A DNA stretch of 64,000 nucleotides from Porphyromonas vaginalis (GTDB lineage: Bacteria > Bacteroidota > Bacteroidia > Bacteroidales > Porphyromonadaceae). The translations under genes were made by a program, and so were the position numbers. Location: assembly GCF_958301595.1 (NCBI RefSeq), contig NZ_CATQJU010000001.1, positions 682,001 through 746,000 of the forward strand, given 5' to 3'. Below are positions 35,617 through 47,461 of this stretch, in pieces. Below the pieces are notes generated by a model. The model searched no databases and was not told the DNA's origin. It saw nothing but the letters and a program-made list of their open reading frames with translations. How positions within the stretch are numbered: position 1 is the stretch's first letter; every line of letters begins with the position of its first letter.

Positions 35617-36168
35617 TTACTTACCAGCTGTCTTACCAGACTTGCGACGTACCTCCTCACCGAGGAAGCGAACACCCTTACCCTTGTAAGGCTCTGGCTT
35701 GCGGAATGAACGAATCTTAGCACAGACCTGTCCTAGTAGCTGCTTGTCGCAAGACTTTAGGATGATCTTAGGGGTCTGATTACGCACCATCTGCGTCTCG
35801 ATCTTGATCTCGTCTGGCAGTACCAGATAGATGGCGTGTGTGAAGCCTAGTGATAGCTCTAGGATCTGCCCCTGATTGGTAGCACGGTAACCGACGCCTA
35901 TTAGTTCGAGCGTCTGGGTGAACTCTTCGTGTACACCCGTCACCATGTTATGGATTAGCTGACGGTAGAGACCGTGTAGTGAGCGCTCCTGACGCTCATC
36001 TGAGTGACGTGTGAGTGTGATCTCGCCATCCTCGACTGAGACCTCGATACGAGGATCTATATATTGCTTGAGCTCACCCTTGGGGCCCTTTACTGTTACG
36101 TAGTGATCCTCCTGAGAGACGGTCACGCCCTGTGGTATAGCTATGGGTAGTTTACCTATTCTAGACAT
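35617..36168 (-). CDS. rplF: Ribosomal protein uL6
   Basis: A 183-residue L6 beginning MSRIGKLPIAIPQGVTVSQE, with the C-terminal RKPEPYKGKGVRFLGEEVRR. Confidence 0.98.
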   Translation of the reverse strand: MSRIGKLPIAIPQGVTVSQEDHYVTVKGPKGELKQYIDPRIEVSVEDGEITLTRHSDERQERSLHGLYRQLIHNMVTGVHEEFTQTLELIGVGYRATNQGQILELSLGFTHAIYLVLPDEIKIETQMVRNQTPKIILKSCDKQLLGQVCAKIRSFRKPEPYKGKGVRFLGEEVRRKSGKTAGK

Positions 36169-36189
36169 ATTGCTTTGCTATAAGGAGGA

Positions 36190-36585
36190 TTAATATACAT
36201 AACATAGTACCTCACCACCGATCTTGAGCTCACGAGCCTCTTTGTCTGTCATGACGCCGTGAGATGTAGATAGGATGGCGATACCTAGTCCATTGAGTAC
36301 GCGAGGCATATCTTTGTAGCCTACATACTTACGTAAGCCTGGGCGTGAGACACGCTTGAGGCACTTGATTGCATTGACCTTGTTAGAGAGGTCATACTTG
36401 AGGGCGACCTTGATGGTTCCTTTGCATCCCTCCTCCTCAAACATATAGTTGAGGATGTAGCCCTTGTCAAAGAGGATCTTGGTGATGTCCTTCTTGATGT
36501 TGCTAGCTGGGATTTCTACCACACGGTGACCCGCTTTGATTGCATTGCGCAATCGGGTGAGATAATCTGCTATTGGATCTGTCAT
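36190..36585 (-). CDS. rpsH: Ribosomal protein uS8
   Basis: A 131-residue S8, MTDPIADYLTRLRNAIKAGH and the C-terminal STSHGVMTDKEARELKIGG. In E. coli S8 represses the spc operon. Here it is the first gene after a 488-base break that contains its own promoter. Confidence 0.98.
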   Translation of the reverse strand: MTDPIADYLTRLRNAIKAGHRVVEIPASNIKKDITKILFDKGYILNYMFEEEGCKGTIKVALKYDLSNKVNAIKCLKRVSRPGLRKYVGYKDMPRVLNGLGIAILSTSHGVMTDKEARELKIGGEVLCYVY

Positions 36586-37073
36586 TGTGTATTAAGATTA
36601 AATTGATCTGGAGGGTTCCTAACTGGCTTATAGCTCCTCTCCGAGGTATCGTCTACTCATCTATCTTAAGACCTCCACTTCTTGCATGAAGGAGGTGATC
36701 ATCATATAGTTATAGAGTCACGAGTACCGAGGTTGAGAGCTGTAAGAGACAGGCTACCCCAGACAATATTTAATTGATTCGCTGTCAGTCATCGCCCCAT
36801 GCTCTCACTCCAAAGAGTGCGAGCATCTCATACATTTTCCCTGTTTAGAGGAGATATATGAGAGGACAATTCTAGGCAAAGATACAAATAGTCTAGATAC
36901 TATGAAAACTTTCGGAGCCTGTCAAGAGCATATCGCACCTGCCAGACAGGCGGTGTATGATGCTCTAACTCGCTCTCAGCGTAGTATATCTAAGCCCTAG
37001 AACTCTCTATAGATGACTTGCATCTCTCTATGAGAGTTTCTGTCCTCGTAGATGGGTGTCGACGAGAGATTTT
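36586..37073 (-). other. 488-base break inside the spc operon (rpsN to rpsH)
   Basis: No coding frame. Contains a -7 box facing rpsH (36877-36884) and, upstream of that, a hairpin-like gcacctgcc/ggcggtgt pair near 36935. Probably the leader and promoter region for rpsH through rplQ. Confidence 0.55.
36877..36908 (-). promoter_or_regulatory. Internal promoter of the spc operon
   Basis: On the minus strand, TTTT (36908-36905), 20 bases, TATCTTTG (36884-36877). About 290 bases of leader follow before rpsH. Confidence 0.55.
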
Positions 37074-37352
37074 TTACCAGCTGGCTTTCTTCACCCCTGG
37101 GATAAGACCAGCAGAAGCCATCTCGCGGAACTGGATACGGCTGATGCCAAATTGTCTCATATAACCCTTGGGACGTCCCGTGATCTTGCAGCGGTTGTGC
37201 AGACGCACAGACGAAGAGTTGCGAGGTAGTGTCTGTAGCTTCTGCAGAGACTCATAGTCTCCAGCAGCTTTGAGCTCAGCACGACGCTTCGCATACTTCT
37301 GAACGAGCTTCTGGCGCTTGACCTCACGGGCCTTCATTGATTCTTTTGCCAT
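37074..37352 (-). CDS. rpsN: Ribosomal protein uS14, zinc-independent form
   Basis: A 92-residue S14, [20 protein letters not shown] and RKQ-like C-terminus with [20 protein letters not shown]. It lacks the paired C-x-x-C motifs of the zinc form, hence the long type. Confidence 0.98.
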   Translation of the reverse strand: MAKESMKAREVKRQKLVQKYAKRRAELKAAGDYESLQKLQTLPRNSSSVRLHNRCKITGRPKGYMRQFGISRIQFREMASAGLIPGVKKASW

Positions 37353-37367
37353 AAACCTATATGTATC

Positions 37368-37922
37368 TTACTTATTAGTAGTACGGAAGGGAAGTCCAAA
37401 TCGCTTGAGTAGCTCGAAGCCCTCCTCATCGGTAGGAGCCGAGGTTACAAAAGTGATGTTCATTCCTAGTATCTTCGTGATACTATCGAGGTTGATCTCA
37501 GGGAAGATGATCTGCTCCGAGATGCCTAGCGTATAGTTACCACGACCATCCAGCTTAGAGTTGATACCCTTGAAGTCACGGATACGTGGGAGTGCGACAC
37601 GTACGAGACGCTCGAGGAACTCGTACATACGGTCACCACGCAGTGTCACCATGACACCGATAGGCATCTGCTTACGCAGCTTGAAGTTGGATATATCTTT
37701 GCGAGAGTATGTTGCTACTGCCTTCTGTCCGGTGATCTGTGTGAGTTCATCGATTGCGACGTCGATGATCTTCTTGTCACCCGTAGCCATGCCCAGGCCT
37801 TGATTGATGACGATCTTCTCTAGGCGAGGCACCTGCATGCTACTCTTGTAGGCAAAGTGCTTCATCAGATCGGGAGCGATCTGCTCGTTGTATAGCTTCT
37901 TAAGATTTACTGTCAGTGCCAT
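37368..37922 (-). CDS. rplE: Ribosomal protein uL5
   Basis: A 184-residue L5; part of the 5S rRNA complex. [20 protein letters not shown] and [10 protein letters not shown]-like ([20 protein letters not shown]) segments are visible. Confidence 0.98.
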   Translation of the reverse strand: MALTVNLKKLYNEQIAPDLMKHFAYKSSMQVPRLEKIVINQGLGMATGDKKIIDVAIDELTQITGQKAVATYSRKDISNFKLRKQMPIGVMVTLRGDRMYEFLERLVRVALPRIRDFKGINSKLDGRGNYTLGISEQIIFPEINLDSITKILGMNITFVTSAPTDEEGFELLKRFGLPFRTTNK

Positions 37923-37924
37923 AG

Positions 37925-38245
37925 TTACTTAATTACTTCTCCTGACTTCTTAGCGAAGCGTACTAGCTTACCGTTGTCATCACGGCGACGTCCTATACGC
38001 GTTCCTTTGCCAGACTGAGGATCTAGCACATTCAGGTTAGATATATGTATTGGAGCCTCCATGCTGAGAATAGCTCCCTGGGGGTTCTGTGCATTGGGCT
38101 TGGTATGCTTAGATACCATGTTAAGCCCCTCGACGATCGCACGCTGCTTCTTGACAAGTACCTTGAGGACACGTCCTGTCTTGCCCTTGTCTTCACCAGC
38201 GTTTACCATGACGATGTCGCCTTTCTTGATATGAAACTTGCTCAT
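37925..38245 (-). CDS. rplX: Ribosomal protein uL24
   Basis: A 106-residue KOW-domain L24: [20 protein letters not shown]. 2 bases before rplE. Confidence 0.98.
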   Translation of the reverse strand: MSKFHIKKGDIVMVNAGEDKGKTGRVLKVLVKKQRAIVEGLNMVSKHTKPNAQNPQGAILSMEAPIHISNLNVLDPQSGKGTRIGRRRDDNGKLVRFAKKSGEVIK

Positions 38246-38263
38246 CTCTATTCTCTCTATAAG

Positions 38264-38629
38264 TTAAAGGACCTCAGGAGCTAGAGACACGACCTTCATA
38301 TTGACGGCACGTAGCTCACGAGCTACTGGTCCGAAGATACGTGTACCACGTAGCTCTCCATTGGGGGTGAGTAGTACGCAGGCGTTGTCATCAAAACGGA
38401 TATAGGAGCCGTCTGTACGACGTATCTCCTTTTTGGTTCTTACGATGAGAGCCTTAGCGACAGTTCCCTTCTTCATATCGCTAGAGGGGATGACACTCTT
38501 GACAGTCACCACGATGACATCTCCGACCGAAGCATAGCGGCGGCGGGTGCCACCGAGTACACGGATACAGAGTACCTCGCGAGCACCACTATTGTCTGCT
38601 ACATTGAGTCTTGATTCTTGCTGTATCAT
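38264..38629 (-). CDS. rplN: Ribosomal protein uL14
   Basis: A 121-residue L14: [20 protein letters not shown] and [20 protein letters not shown]. Confidence 0.98.
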   Translation of the reverse strand: MIQQESRLNVADNSGAREVLCIRVLGGTRRRYASVGDVIVVTVKSVIPSSDMKKGTVAKALIVRTKKEIRRTDGSYIRFDDNACVLLTPNGELRGTRIFGPVARELRAVNMKVVSLAPEVL

Positions 38630-38632
38630 AGT

Positions 38633-38887
38633 TTACTTCGCTCTTTCTATAATCTCGGTGAGTCTCCAGCGCTTGGTGCGGCTCAGAGGGCGTGTCTCCA
38701 TGATACGGACACGATCACCGACGTTCGTTTCATTCTTCTCGTCATGTGCATAGTACTTCTTAGTCTTGCTGACGAACTTACCATATATAGGGTGCTTCTC
38801 TTTGAAGCGCGAGGCTACGGTGATGGTCTTCTCCATCTTATTGCTGGTGACGATCCCGATGCGCTCTTTTCTGTGTTTTCTTTCCAT
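38633..38887 (-). CDS. rpsQ: Ribosomal protein uS17
   Basis: An 84-residue S17: [15 protein letters not shown] and [20 protein letters not shown]. Confidence 0.98.
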   Translation of the reverse strand: MERKHRKERIGIVTSNKMEKTITVASRFKEKHPIYGKFVSKTKKYYAHDEKNETNVGDRVRIMETRPLSRTKRWRLTEIIERAK

Positions 38888-38912
38888 GTGAATATCAGTC
38901 TATTCTGCAGGG

Positions 38913-39107
38913 TTAGTTATTTGTCTCTCGCTCAGCGAGGACAGTTTTGAGACGAGCGATCGTGCGACGCTGCTCTCTAAAAGCTGCAGGGTTCTCAGCT
39001 GGAGAGACATAGTGGTCTATCCTCTTCTGCTGGTAGGAAGCCTGCTCAGCCTCTATGCGCTCACGGATCTCCTCCGTTGTGAGCTCTTTGATTTCGCTTA
39101 TCTGCAT
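38913..39107 (-). CDS. rpmC: Ribosomal protein uL29
   Basis: A 64-residue L29: EIKELTTEEIRERIEAEQAS and RRTIARLKTVLAERE. Position between rplP and rpsQ is standard. Confidence 0.97.
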   Translation of the reverse strand: MQISEIKELTTEEIRERIEAEQASYQQKRIDHYVSPAENPAAFREQRRTIARLKTVLAERETNN

Positions 39108-39128
39108 AGCTGTATAAGGTCTAGCGGA

Positions 39129-39563
39129 TTAAACATTAGGATTAGCAGCGTCGAAGTCTCGACGTACGACGAACTTTGTCGTGACTGGTAGCTTCTGAGC
39201 GGCCAGACGTAGAGCCTCCTTTGCGACTTCGTAAGGTACGCCCTCTACTTCAAAGAGCATACGACCAGGAGTCACTGGAGCGACGAATCCCTCGGGATTA
39301 CCTTTACCTTTACCCATTCGCACCTCAGCAGGCTTTGCTGTGATTGGCTTGTCGGGGAAGATGCGGCACCAGACCTGTCCTTGACGCTGCATGTAGCGCG
39401 TTACTGCGATACGAGCGGCCTCTATCTGACGGCCTGTGATCCACTTACTCTCTAGGCTCTTGATACCAAAAGAACCAAATGCGAGCTGGTTGCCACGCTG
39501 TGCATTGCCCTTCATGCGGCCCTTTTGTTGCCTTCTAAATTTAGTCTTCTTAGGTTGTAACAT
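39129..39563 (-). CDS. rplP: Ribosomal protein uL16
   Basis: A 144-residue L16: [20 protein letters not shown] and [20 protein letters not shown]. Confidence 0.98.
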   Translation of the reverse strand: MLQPKKTKFRRQQKGRMKGNAQRGNQLAFGSFGIKSLESKWITGRQIEAARIAVTRYMQRQGQVWCRIFPDKPITAKPAEVRMGKGKGNPEGFVAPVTPGRMLFEVEGVPYEVAKEALRLAAQKLPVTTKFVVRRDFDAANPNV

Positions 39564-39578
39564 AGCTGTGGTCTTTGA

Positions 39579-40325
39579 TTAGCGATTAGATCTATTGCGT
39601 CCTCCACGACGGAATCCACGACGCTCGCCACGAGAGTCACCACCTCGGCGCCCTGCCTGACGGCGTGGCTGTGAGAGATCAGGAGCTAGATCGCGGCGCT
39701 CATATACCTCGCCGTTCATGATCCAGACCTTGACACCTATCATACCCACCTTGGTGAGAGCTCCAGTCTGAGCATAGTCGATGTCTGCACGTAGTGTATG
39801 TAGCGGAGTGCGTCCCTCCTTGTATAGCTCTGCACGAGCCATCTCAGCATTGTTGAGACGACCAGAGAGCTGTATCTTGATACCCTCAGCACCAGCGCGC
39901 ATAGCGTTTGCGATAGCCATCTTGACGGTACGTCGGTATGACATACGCCCCTCTAGCTTGCGTGCTATATCGTTGGCTACGATGACGGCATCGACCTCTG
40001 GCTTGCGCACCTCGTAGATATTGATCTGTATGTTGTCAGCCTTAGTGACCTTTTTGAGCTCAGCCTTGAGGTTCTCCACGTTTTGACCACCCTTACCGAC
40101 GATCATGCCTGGACGAGCGGTGCATATTGTTATGGTTATGACCTTGAGGGCGCGCTCTATGATGATCCGGCTTACGAGAGCACCAGATAGTCTTGTGTTC
40201 AGGTACTTTCTGATACGGTCATCCTCTACTAGGGTATCGCCATAGTTGCGACCACCATACCAGTTAGAGTCCCAACCACGTATGTAGCCGAGTCTGTTTG
40301 CTATTGGATTAATTTTCTGTCCCAT
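39579..40325 (-). CDS. rpsC: Ribosomal protein uS3
   Basis: A 248-residue S3 with the KH motif ([20 protein letters not shown]). The C-terminal 25 residues are Arg/Gly-rich ([20 protein letters not shown]-type), an extension compared with E. coli. Confidence 0.98.
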   Translation of the reverse strand: MGQKINPIANRLGYIRGWDSNWYGGRNYGDTLVEDDRIRKYLNTRLSGALVSRIIIERALKVITITICTARPGMIVGKGGQNVENLKAELKKVTKADNIQINIYEVRKPEVDAVIVANDIARKLEGRMSYRRTVKMAIANAMRAGAEGIKIQLSGRLNNAEMARAELYKEGRTPLHTLRADIDYAQTGALTKVGMIGVKVWIMNGEVYERRDLAPDLSQPRRQAGRRGGDSRGERRGFRRGGRNRSNR

Positions 40326-40330
40326 GTCAG

Positions 40331-40744
40331 TTACTTAGCTACGTTATTAACTATTTGGTCGACCCACACGGTGATGTGATTCGAACGCTTACGGATTCTG
40401 TAGCCACGGCCTTGTGGGGCTGGGCGTAGACGCTTGAGCGTGACGCCCTCGTCTACATAAACCTTGGAGACGTAGAGCTCACCCTCATCAGCCTTACGAC
40501 CGTTGAGCTGCTCCCAGTTAGAGACAGCGCTACGTATGAGTTGCTCAACACGCTGAGCAGCTACACGGCGAGAGCTAAATCTCAGGGTAGCCATCGCGCG
40601 CTCTACCTCCATGCCTCTTATATTGTCGACGACTAGACGCATCTTGCGGGGAGATGTGGGCACGTTGCGTAGTCTAGCTACAGCGGCCTGTGTCACAGTC
40701 TCCTGAGCCGTCGTCTCTATTGTATCTTGATTATTGGCACTCAT
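40331..40744 (-). CDS. rplV: Ribosomal protein uL22
   Basis: A 137-residue L22: [20 protein letters not shown] and [20 protein letters not shown] (the loop lining the exit tunnel). Slightly longer N-terminus than usual. Confidence 0.98.
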   Translation of the reverse strand: MSANNQDTIETTAQETVTQAAVARLRNVPTSPRKMRLVVDNIRGMEVERAMATLRFSSRRVAAQRVEQLIRSAVSNWEQLNGRKADEGELYVSKVYVDEGVTLKRLRPAPQGRGYRIRKRSNHITVWVDQIVNNVAK

Positions 40745-40785
40745 GTGTGATAATTACTTTGATTCGATTTATTACAGGGTGCTAA

Positions 40786-41049
40786 CTAGCGGTTGCCAGA
40801 GTGACCACGGAAGGTACGCGTAGGAGCGAACTCTCCGAGCTTGTGACCTACCATATTCTCTGTAACAAATACAGGTATAAAACTCTTGCCATTGTGTACG
40901 GCGATCGTATGTCCCACGAAGTCTGGAGAAATCATTGAGGCGCGAGACCAAGTCTTGATGACTGATTTCTTGCCACTTTCATTCATAGCCAAAACTTTCT
41001 TTTCGAGCTTGACGCTGATAAATGGCCCTTTCTTAAGTGAACGACTCAT
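40786..41049 (-). CDS. rpsS: Ribosomal protein uS19
   Basis: An 87-residue S19: [20 protein letters not shown] and [18 protein letters not shown]. Confidence 0.98.
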   Translation of the reverse strand: MSRSLKKGPFISVKLEKKVLAMNESGKKSVIKTWSRASMISPDFVGHTIAVHNGKSFIPVFVTENMVGHKLGEFAPTRTFRGHSGNR

Positions 41050-41080
41050 GTGTTTAGTTCTTGCTTAAATGATACAATGA

Positions 41081-41911
41081 TTACTTCTTACGCTTGGCTC
41101 TCTCGATGATGTACTTAGAGGAGTGCTTCTTAGGAGCTCTCGTCTTAAGACCCTTAGAGTATAGACCCGTACGTGAGCGTGGGTGTCCTCCAGAGGCACG
41201 ACCTTCACCACCACCCATTGGGTGATCGACAGGGTTCATAGCCACACCGCGTACTCGTGGTCTGCGACCTAGCCAGCGTGTACGGCCAGCCTTGCCTGAT
41301 CTCTCGAGTGCGTGATCAGAGTTACCGACACTACCTATCGTAGCTTTGCATGCAGCGAGGATACGGCGAGTCTCTCCACTAGGCATACGTAGTACGACAT
41401 AATTATCTTCACGAGCTACCAGCTGTGCGAAGGCACCAGCACTACGTACCAGCTTACCACCCTGACCAGGGCGTAGCTCCACGTTGTGCACGATCATACC
41501 GACAGGTACCTTAGCTAGTGGTAGTGCGTTACCTACCTCAGGTGTTGCGTTTTCACCTGACATCACTTGCTGGCCTACAGTCAGTCCGTTAGGAGCGATG
41601 ATATAGCTCTTAGCTCCATCGGCATAGTATAGGAGTGCGATGCGAGATGATCTGTTTGGATCATACTCGATACTCTTGACTGTAGCGGGGATGCCATCCT
41701 TAGTTCTCTTGAAGTCGATGAGACGATACTTACGCTTGTGACCACCACCTACGTTGCGTATGGTCATCTTACCAGTATTGTTACGACCACCCGATTTACG
41801 AGCTCCAACTACAAGAGACTTCTCTGGTGCACTGGCAGTGATGGCGTCAAATGCACCAATAGTTTTGTGTCTTTGCCCCGGCGTTGCGGGCTTTAGTTTA
41901 CGGATTCCCAT
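41081..41911 (-). CDS. rplB: Ribosomal protein uL2
   Basis: A 276-residue L2. The peptidyl-transferase-proximal loop [20 protein letters not shown] keeps the conserved histidine. Confidence 0.98.
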   Translation of the reverse strand: MGIRKLKPATPGQRHKTIGAFDAITASAPEKSLVVGARKSGGRNNTGKMTIRNVGGGHKRKYRLIDFKRTKDGIPATVKSIEYDPNRSSRIALLYYADGAKSYIIAPNGLTVGQQVMSGENATPEVGNALPLAKVPVGMIVHNVELRPGQGGKLVRSAGAFAQLVAREDNYVVLRMPSGETRRILAACKATIGSVGNSDHALERSGKAGRTRWLGRRPRVRGVAMNPVDHPMGGGEGRASGGHPRSRTGLYSKGLKTRAPKKHSSKYIIERAKRKK

Positions 41912-41914
41912 TGC

Positions 41915-42208
41915 TTATATATTGCTAAAGAAATCGATTGTATCCTCACCCTGGAGCGTTATGAAAGCCTTCTTGAAGGCTGGCTTACGACCCGTGATGA
42001 CACCCGACTTGGTATAGCGACTAGAGCGCTTACCATCGTAGCGACAGGTGTTGACACTATCGACCTTGACGTTGTACATCTTCTCGACAGCATTACGTAT
42101 CTCAATCTTGTTTGCAGTGGGTGCTACTAAAAAGGCGTAGCGCTGCTGATTGCTCTCAGTGATTGCTGTCATCTTCTCTGAGATTATTGGTTTGATTATG
42201 ATTCCCAT
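41915..42208 (-). CDS. rplW: Ribosomal protein uL23
   Basis: A 97-residue L23: IIKPIISEKMTAITESNQQR and FKKAFITLQGEDTIDFF. 3 bases before rplB. Confidence 0.98.
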   Translation of the reverse strand: MGIIIKPIISEKMTAITESNQQRYAFLVAPTANKIEIRNAVEKMYNVKVDSVNTCRYDGKRSSRYTKSGVITGRKPAFKKAFITLQGEDTIDFFSNI

Positions 42209-42235
42209 ATCAATGCTCTACTAGTGTGTTTCGAC

Positions 42236-42859
42236 TTAAAACATCTCATTGACCTGTGCTAGAGCATCCTCTGTGAAGACTATCTTGCGACAATCCAGCA
42301 CACAATAAGTATTGAGATCTTGAGCACGTATGATGCTAACACCTGGGATGTTGCGAGCACTGAGTGCTACCGTATCCTCTATCTGTGAGACCACGTAGAG
42401 AGTCTTCTGACCATCTACGTTGAGTGCCTTTGCCATGCTCACAAAAGACTTGGTCTTGGGAGCCTCAAAAGAGAGCTGATCCAGTACCATGATCTGATTG
42501 TCCTGAGCCTTGTAGGTGAGGGCACTGCGACGTGCTAGCTGGCGGAGCTTCTTGTTGAGCTTGAAGCTGTAGCTACGTGGGCGAGGTCCGAAGACGCGCG
42601 CACCACCACGTAGGATGTTAGAGTTGATATCACCACGACGTGCGCCACCCGTACCCTTCTGGCGGAATAGCTTGCGTGTAGATCCACTCATCTCACTACG
42701 CTCCTTGGTTTTGTGCGTACCCTGACGCTGATTAGCGCGGTACTGCTTGACGGTTAGATAGATAGCGTGATCATTGGGCTCTATGCCAAAGACGGAGCTC
42801 TCCAAGGCTATCTTACGTCCCGTATCTTCACCTTGTATATTGTAGATTGATAGTTCCAT
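42236..42859 (-). CDS. rplD: Ribosomal protein uL4
   Basis: A 207-residue L4: [20 protein letters not shown] and [20 protein letters not shown]. Its ATG overlaps the rplC stop by one base. Confidence 0.98.
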   Translation of the reverse strand: MELSIYNIQGEDTGRKIALESSVFGIEPNDHAIYLTVKQYRANQRQGTHKTKERSEMSGSTRKLFRQKGTGGARRGDINSNILRGGARVFGPRPRSYSFKLNKKLRQLARRSALTYKAQDNQIMVLDQLSFEAPKTKSFVSMAKALNVDGQKTLYVVSQIEDTVALSARNIPGVSIIRAQDLNTYCVLDCRKIVFTEDALAQVNEMF

Positions 42860-43476
42860 TACTTCTCTATTGCTATGATTGAACCCTTAGCTCCAGGCAC
42901 GCTACCCTTGAGTACGAGGATATTATGCTCGGGCATTACTTTGATCACCTCGAGGTTTTGTACCGTGACGCGCTTATTGCCCATCTGTCCAGCCATGCGT
43001 GTACCCTTAAAGACCTTTGCAGGGTAAGAGCAGGCACCGACAGCACCGGGTGCACGTAGACGGTCATCCTGACCGTGTGTCGACTGACCGACACCGCCGA
43101 ATCCGTGACGCTTGACTACACCTTGGAATCCCTTACCCTTGCTCGTCCCGTGCACATCCACATAGTGGGTGTCGTTGAAGAGCTCTACGGTGATCTCATC
43201 ACCGAGCTTGTAATCTGATCCAAAGCCCATGAACTCGGCCAAGTGGCGCTTGTTAGTTACTCCAGCTGCCTTGAAGTGTCCCTGCAGTGGGCGTGTCGTA
43301 TGCTTGTCTTTAGCATCCTGAAAGCCCAGCTGGATCGCTTCATACCCATCGCGGTCAGCAGTCTTTACTTGAGTCACTACACAAGGACCTACTTCGATGA
43401 CAGTGCATGGCACATTAACGCCCTCGGCACTGAATACGGAAGTCATTCCGATTTTCTTTCCTAATAATCCTGGCAT
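42859..43476 (-). CDS. rplC: Ribosomal protein uL3
   Basis: A 205-residue L3: [20 protein letters not shown] and [18 protein letters not shown]. Coupled to rplD. Confidence 0.98.
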   Translation of the reverse strand: MPGLLGKKIGMTSVFSAEGVNVPCTVIEVGPCVVTQVKTADRDGYEAIQLGFQDAKDKHTTRPLQGHFKAAGVTNKRHLAEFMGFGSDYKLGDEITVELFNDTHYVDVHGTSKGKGFQGVVKRHGFGGVGQSTHGQDDRLRAPGAVGACSYPAKVFKGTRMAGQMGNKRVTVQNLEVIKVMPEHNILVLKGSVPGAKGSIIAIEK

Positions 43477-43497
43477 TTCTGTAGTTGATTACTCTGG

Positions 43498-43803
43498 TTA
43501 ATACTTAATTTCGATGTCTACGCCACTGGGCATCTCCAGCTTCATCAGCGCATCAATCGTAGGTGCTGAGGCATTGTAGATGTCGATCAGACGCTTGTGA
43601 GCATTTAGCTCAAACTGCTCACGGCTCTTCTTATTGACGAAGGTGGAGCGGTTCACCGTAAAAATACGCTTATGCGTGGGCAGTGGTATAGGACCACTGA
43701 CCAGCGCATTAGTATTCTGTACGGCCGTGACGATCTTCTCGGCAGACTTGTCTACGAGCATGTGGTCGTAAGACCTCAGCTTGATTCTGATCTTTTGGCT
43801 CAT
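43498..43803 (-). CDS. rpsJ: Ribosomal protein uS10
   Basis: A 101-residue S10: [20 protein letters not shown] and [20 protein letters not shown]. Follows fusA by 18 bases; tuf is not between them. Confidence 0.98.
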   Translation of the reverse strand: MSQKIRIKLRSYDHMLVDKSAEKIVTAVQNTNALVSGPIPLPTHKRIFTVNRSTFVNKKSREQFELNAHKRLIDIYNASAPTIDALMKLEMPSGVDIEIKY

Positions 43804-43821
43804 TACTATATTGTGAGATTA

Positions 43822-45945
43822 TTACTTTATCAAATCAACGCGACCATTGAGTTCCTCAAGGATCTTCTTAGCTATTGACGAGGAGACCTCTGCATAGTGT
43901 GAGAAGCTCATCGTACTAGAGGCACGACCACTCGTGATCGTACGTAGGGCGGTCACATAGCCAAACATCTCGCTTAGAGGCACCTTAGCCTTGATAACCT
44001 GAGCGCCAGAGCGGTTGACCTCTGAGCCCTCGACCTGACCACGACGCTTGTTTAGGTCGCCGATCACGTCACCCATGTTCTCCTCAGGCGTTACCACCTC
44101 AAGCTGCATGATAGGCTCCATAAGCACGGGGCTAGCCTTCTCTGAAGCCTCCTTAAAGGCCATCATAGCGGCTACCTCAAAGGAGAGCTGATCTGAGTCT
44201 ACGGGGTGGAAAGATCCATCCACGAGTGTCACCTTGAGACTATCTAGAGGATAGCCGGCGAGGACACCACTCTTCATAGCCTTCTCAAAGCCCTTTTGGA
44301 CAGAGGGGATAAACTCCTTCGGGATATTACCACCCTTGACCTCATCGACAAACTGTAGAGCTCCATCGAAGTCCTCATCGGCTGGACCAAACTTGATGAT
44401 GATATCAGCAAACTTACCACGACCACCAGACTGCTTCTTGTATACCTCGCGTAGGTCCACAGTCTGAGTGACAGCCTCCTTGTAAGCCACCTGAGGCTGA
44501 CCTTGGTTACACTCAACCTTGAACTCGCGCTTCAGACGGTCTATAATGATGTCTAGGTGCAGCTCACCCATACCGCTGATGACGGTCTGACCCGTCTCCT
44601 CATTGGTCTTAACGACAAATGTTGGATCCTCCTCAGCGAGCTTAGCAAGACCGACACCAAGACGATCCATATCCTTCTGCGTCTTAGGCTCGACAGCGAT
44701 ACCGATCACAGGATCGGGGAAGTCGATAGACTCCAGTACGAGCGGTGCATTCTCATCGCAGAGCGTGTCACCCGTACGGATATCCTTAAAGCCTACACCA
44801 GCACCGATATCACCCGTACCGATAGTCTCCATCGGGTTCTGGTGATTAGAGTGCATCTGGAAGAGGCGTGAGATACGCTCCTTCTTACCAGAGCGAGAGT
44901 TAAAGACGTAGCTACCAGCGTCAATGTGACCACTATATACGCGGAAGAAGCAGAGACGACCTACGAAGGGGTCGGTAGCGATCTTAAAGGCTAGTGCACT
45001 CATAGGAGCGTCGGGATCGACCTCACGCACCTCCTCCTTGTCAGAGTCTAGTGCATGACCTACCACCTCTGGCGTATCCATAGGACTGGGTAGATAAGCA
45101 CAGACAGCATCTAGGAGCGTCTGTACGCCCTTATTCTTAAACGAAGAGCCACAGAGCATCGGGAAGATCTCCATCGCTAGTGTAGCCTTGCGGATAGCTG
45201 TACGGATCTCATCCTCTGTAATCGTAGAGGGATCATCAAAGTACTTCTCCATGAGAGTCTCGTCAGTCTCTGCGAGCGTCTCTAGGAGCTTATCTCTCCA
45301 CTCCTCAGCATCGGCGCGAAGATTGTCAGGGATCTCATCGATCTCGTACTCAGCACCCATAGTCTCATCGTGCCAGAAGATAGCCTTCATGGTTATCAAG
45401 TCGACAACCCCCTTGAAGGAGTCCTCCTCCCCTACTGGGATTTGGATAGGGCAGGCCTTAGCTCCGAGCATGTCAACCATCTGACGCTGCACCTCGTAGA
45501 AGTTTGCGCCCGAACGGTCCATCTTATTAATGTATGCGATGCGTGGCACCTTGTACTTATCAGCCTGACGCCATACAGTCTCACTCTGAGGCTGTACACC
45601 GCCCACGGCGCAGAACGTAGCCACGGCACCATCAAGGACACGGAGTGAACGCTCTACCTCAACGGTAAAGTCCACGTGTCCCGGAGTGTCGATCAGATTG
45701 ATCTTATACTTCTTATCGTCATAGGTCCAGAAGGTCGTAGTAGCAGCCGAGGTGATCGTGATACCACGCTCCTGCTCCTGCGCCATCCAGTCCATCGTAG
45801 CGGCACCATCGTGTACCTCTCCGATCTTGTGTGTTAGTCCGGTGTAGAAAAGTATACGCTCAGAGGTCGTCGTCTTACCAGCATCGATGTGTGCCATGAT
45901 GCCGATATTACGAGTTTGCTCGAGCTTAGAATGAATTGCAGACAT
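43822..45945 (-). CDS. fusA: Elongation factor G
   Basis: A 707-residue EF-G, the GTPase that moves tRNA and mRNA on the ribosome. G motifs: AHIDAGKTT (G1), DTPGHVDF (G3), NKMDRSGA (G4). Domain II-V motifs [18 protein letters not shown] and [16 protein letters not shown] are present. Located between rpsG and rpsJ as in the str operon. Confidence 0.98.
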   Translation of the reverse strand: MSAIHSKLEQTRNIGIMAHIDAGKTTTSERILFYTGLTHKIGEVHDGAATMDWMAQEQERGITITSAATTTFWTYDDKKYKINLIDTPGHVDFTVEVERSLRVLDGAVATFCAVGGVQPQSETVWRQADKYKVPRIAYINKMDRSGANFYEVQRQMVDMLGAKACPIQIPVGEEDSFKGVVDLITMKAIFWHDETMGAEYEIDEIPDNLRADAEEWRDKLLETLAETDETLMEKYFDDPSTITEDEIRTAIRKATLAMEIFPMLCGSSFKNKGVQTLLDAVCAYLPSPMDTPEVVGHALDSDKEEVREVDPDAPMSALAFKIATDPFVGRLCFFRVYSGHIDAGSYVFNSRSGKKERISRLFQMHSNHQNPMETIGTGDIGAGVGFKDIRTGDTLCDENAPLVLESIDFPDPVIGIAVEPKTQKDMDRLGVGLAKLAEEDPTFVVKTNEETGQTVISGMGELHLDIIIDRLKREFKVECNQGQPQVAYKEAVTQTVDLREVYKKQSGGRGKFADIIIKFGPADEDFDGALQFVDEVKGGNIPKEFIPSVQKGFEKAMKSGVLAGYPLDSLKVTLVDGSFHPVDSDQLSFEVAAMMAFKEASEKASPVLMEPIMQLEVVTPEENMGDVIGDLNKRRGQVEGSEVNRSGAQVIKAKVPLSEMFGYVTALRTITSGRASSTMSFSHYAEVSSSIAKKILEELNGRVDLIK

Positions 45946-45966
45946 AGATTTTATGGTTAGTGTAGG

Positions 45967-46443
45967 TTAGAAGCGGAAGTGTGCGAAGGCACGGTTAGCC
46001 TCAGCCATACGATGTACGTCCTCCTTACGCTTGAACGCACCACCCTGACTATTGTAGGCATCCATGATCTCTGCTGCGAGCTTGTCAGCCATAGTCTTAC
46101 CACCACGCTTACGGGCGAAGATGATTAGATTCTTCATGGAGATAGACTCCCTACGCTCTGGACGTATCTCTGTCGGCACTTGGAAGGTTGCTCCTCCGAT
46201 ACGACGAGACTTAACCTCTACGTGGGGGGTTACATTATCGAGAGCTGCCTTCCAGATCTCTAGGGCGCTCTTCTCCTCTTGCGACATCTTATCCTTGACT
46301 ATATCAAGGGCTCTGTAGAAGATGCTATATGCAAGACTCTTCTTGCCATCATACATGAGGTGGTTCACAAACTTTGTGACCTGACGATCTCCAAATACGG
46401 GATCGGGCAGTACCTGCCTCTTCTTAGGCTTAGCCTTTCTCAT
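45967..46443 (-). CDS. rpsG: Ribosomal protein uS7
   Basis: A 158-residue S7: [20 protein letters not shown] and RVGGATYQVP-like [20 protein letters not shown]. In E. coli S7 represses the str operon; a 377-base spacer precedes it here. Confidence 0.98.
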   Translation of the reverse strand: MRKAKPKKRQVLPDPVFGDRQVTKFVNHLMYDGKKSLAYSIFYRALDIVKDKMSQEEKSALEIWKAALDNVTPHVEVKSRRIGGATFQVPTEIRPERRESISMKNLIIFARKRGGKTMADKLAAEIMDAYNSQGGAFKRKEDVHRMAEANRAFAHFRF

Positions 46444-46820
46444 TGTTTCGTGATATTATACTATTGTCTCGTCGTCTTATTTGGGTTGCCATCATAATGA
46501 TCTGTTGTCTTCAACGCTCCCTCTGGAGCATTTACTCAACCTATCCTTGATCTCCAAGGATTAGCTCATCCAAATAGAACCACGGGGACAAATGTGGTTA
46601 CTAGATTTAGATTGCACTCCTACGCTAGACATGTACGACTCTCTAGAGAGCTCAGACACCCTGCTACAAGGAGTGTAGTTAGATTTTTCTGTGGGGAGAG
46701 GTACTCGCTGATGTACCTATTATATTATAGTATACTCACCCGCTAGAGGGGAGTAACAGGCCGAGGGGGATAGTAGGCCATCCAGCACCTCGCCACGGCA
46801 TCTCAATCTAGGCGACTAGT
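46444..46820 (-). other. Long spacer between rpsL and rpsG
   Basis: 377 bases with no coding frame. A gctcc/ggagc hairpin near 46525 is visible; no promoter-like TAnnTTTG box on the minus strand. Possibly the site of S7 feedback control (inference). Confidence 0.4.
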
Positions 46821-47198
46821 TTACTTCGCCTTAGGACGCTTAGCTCCGTACTTAGAGCGACGCTGGCGACGGCCATCGACACCAGCTGTATCGAGTGCGC
46901 CACGCACTATATGGTAGCGTACACCAGGCAGGTCCTTGACACGACCGCCACGCACCAATACGATACTATGCTCCTGAAGGTTGTGACCCTCACCGGGGAT
47001 GTAGGCATTCACCTCCTTGCCGTTGGTCAGACGCACACGAGCCACCTTACGCATAGCCGAGTTAGGCTTCTTAGGGGTGGTTGTGTAAACGCGGACACAG
47101 ACGCCACGACGCTGTGGGCATGAACCCAAGGCTGGAGACTTACCTTTTTCCTCAAAGGTCTCTCGTCCCTTTCTTACTAACTGTTGGATAGTAGGCAT
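46821..47198 (-). CDS. rpsL: Ribosomal protein uS12
   Basis: A 125-residue S12. [20 protein letters not shown] keeps Lys43 and [20 protein letters not shown] the second conserved loop, so no streptomycin-resistance substitution is visible at these two places. First gene of the ribosomal block. Confidence 0.98.
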   Translation of the reverse strand: MPTIQQLVRKGRETFEEKGKSPALGSCPQRRGVCVRVYTTTPKKPNSAMRKVARVRLTNGKEVNAYIPGEGHNLQEHSIVLVRGGRVKDLPGVRYHIVRGALDTAGVDGRRQRRSKYGAKRPKAK

Positions 47199-47318
47199 TA
47201 ACTTCTCGTTTACTTAATTCTTGATTTACAAATATGATTCTCGTGCTACCCTGCTATAAGACACTGCAGCTACGACCAAGTCGCACATCACAGCTACCCA
47301 CAGTAGGTATAGCGGGGA

Positions 47319-47348
47319 CAAAGGTACAAAAACTTTTTGACCTGACAA
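47319..47348 (-). promoter_or_regulatory. Promoter of the rpsL-led ribosomal block
   Basis: On the minus strand, TTG (47348-47346), 19 bases, TACCTTTG (47326-47319). The end of the IS1182 element lies only about 115 bases upstream, but the promoter is intact. Confidence 0.8.
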
Positions 47349-47461
47349 GCGGGAGTAGAGATTAGAGGGGAAGAGATCGGAGCTATCGGAGGTGTCGGAG
47401 CTATCAGAGCAATCGGACGGGTAACCATTATCGTGACGCTCGGGACGTGTAACGGCTGTAG

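Noticed and set aside
46444-46820. Possible tuf gene or remnant between rpsL and fusA region
   Set aside because: No frame with EF-Tu motifs in the spacer on either strand. The str operon here simply lacks tuf.
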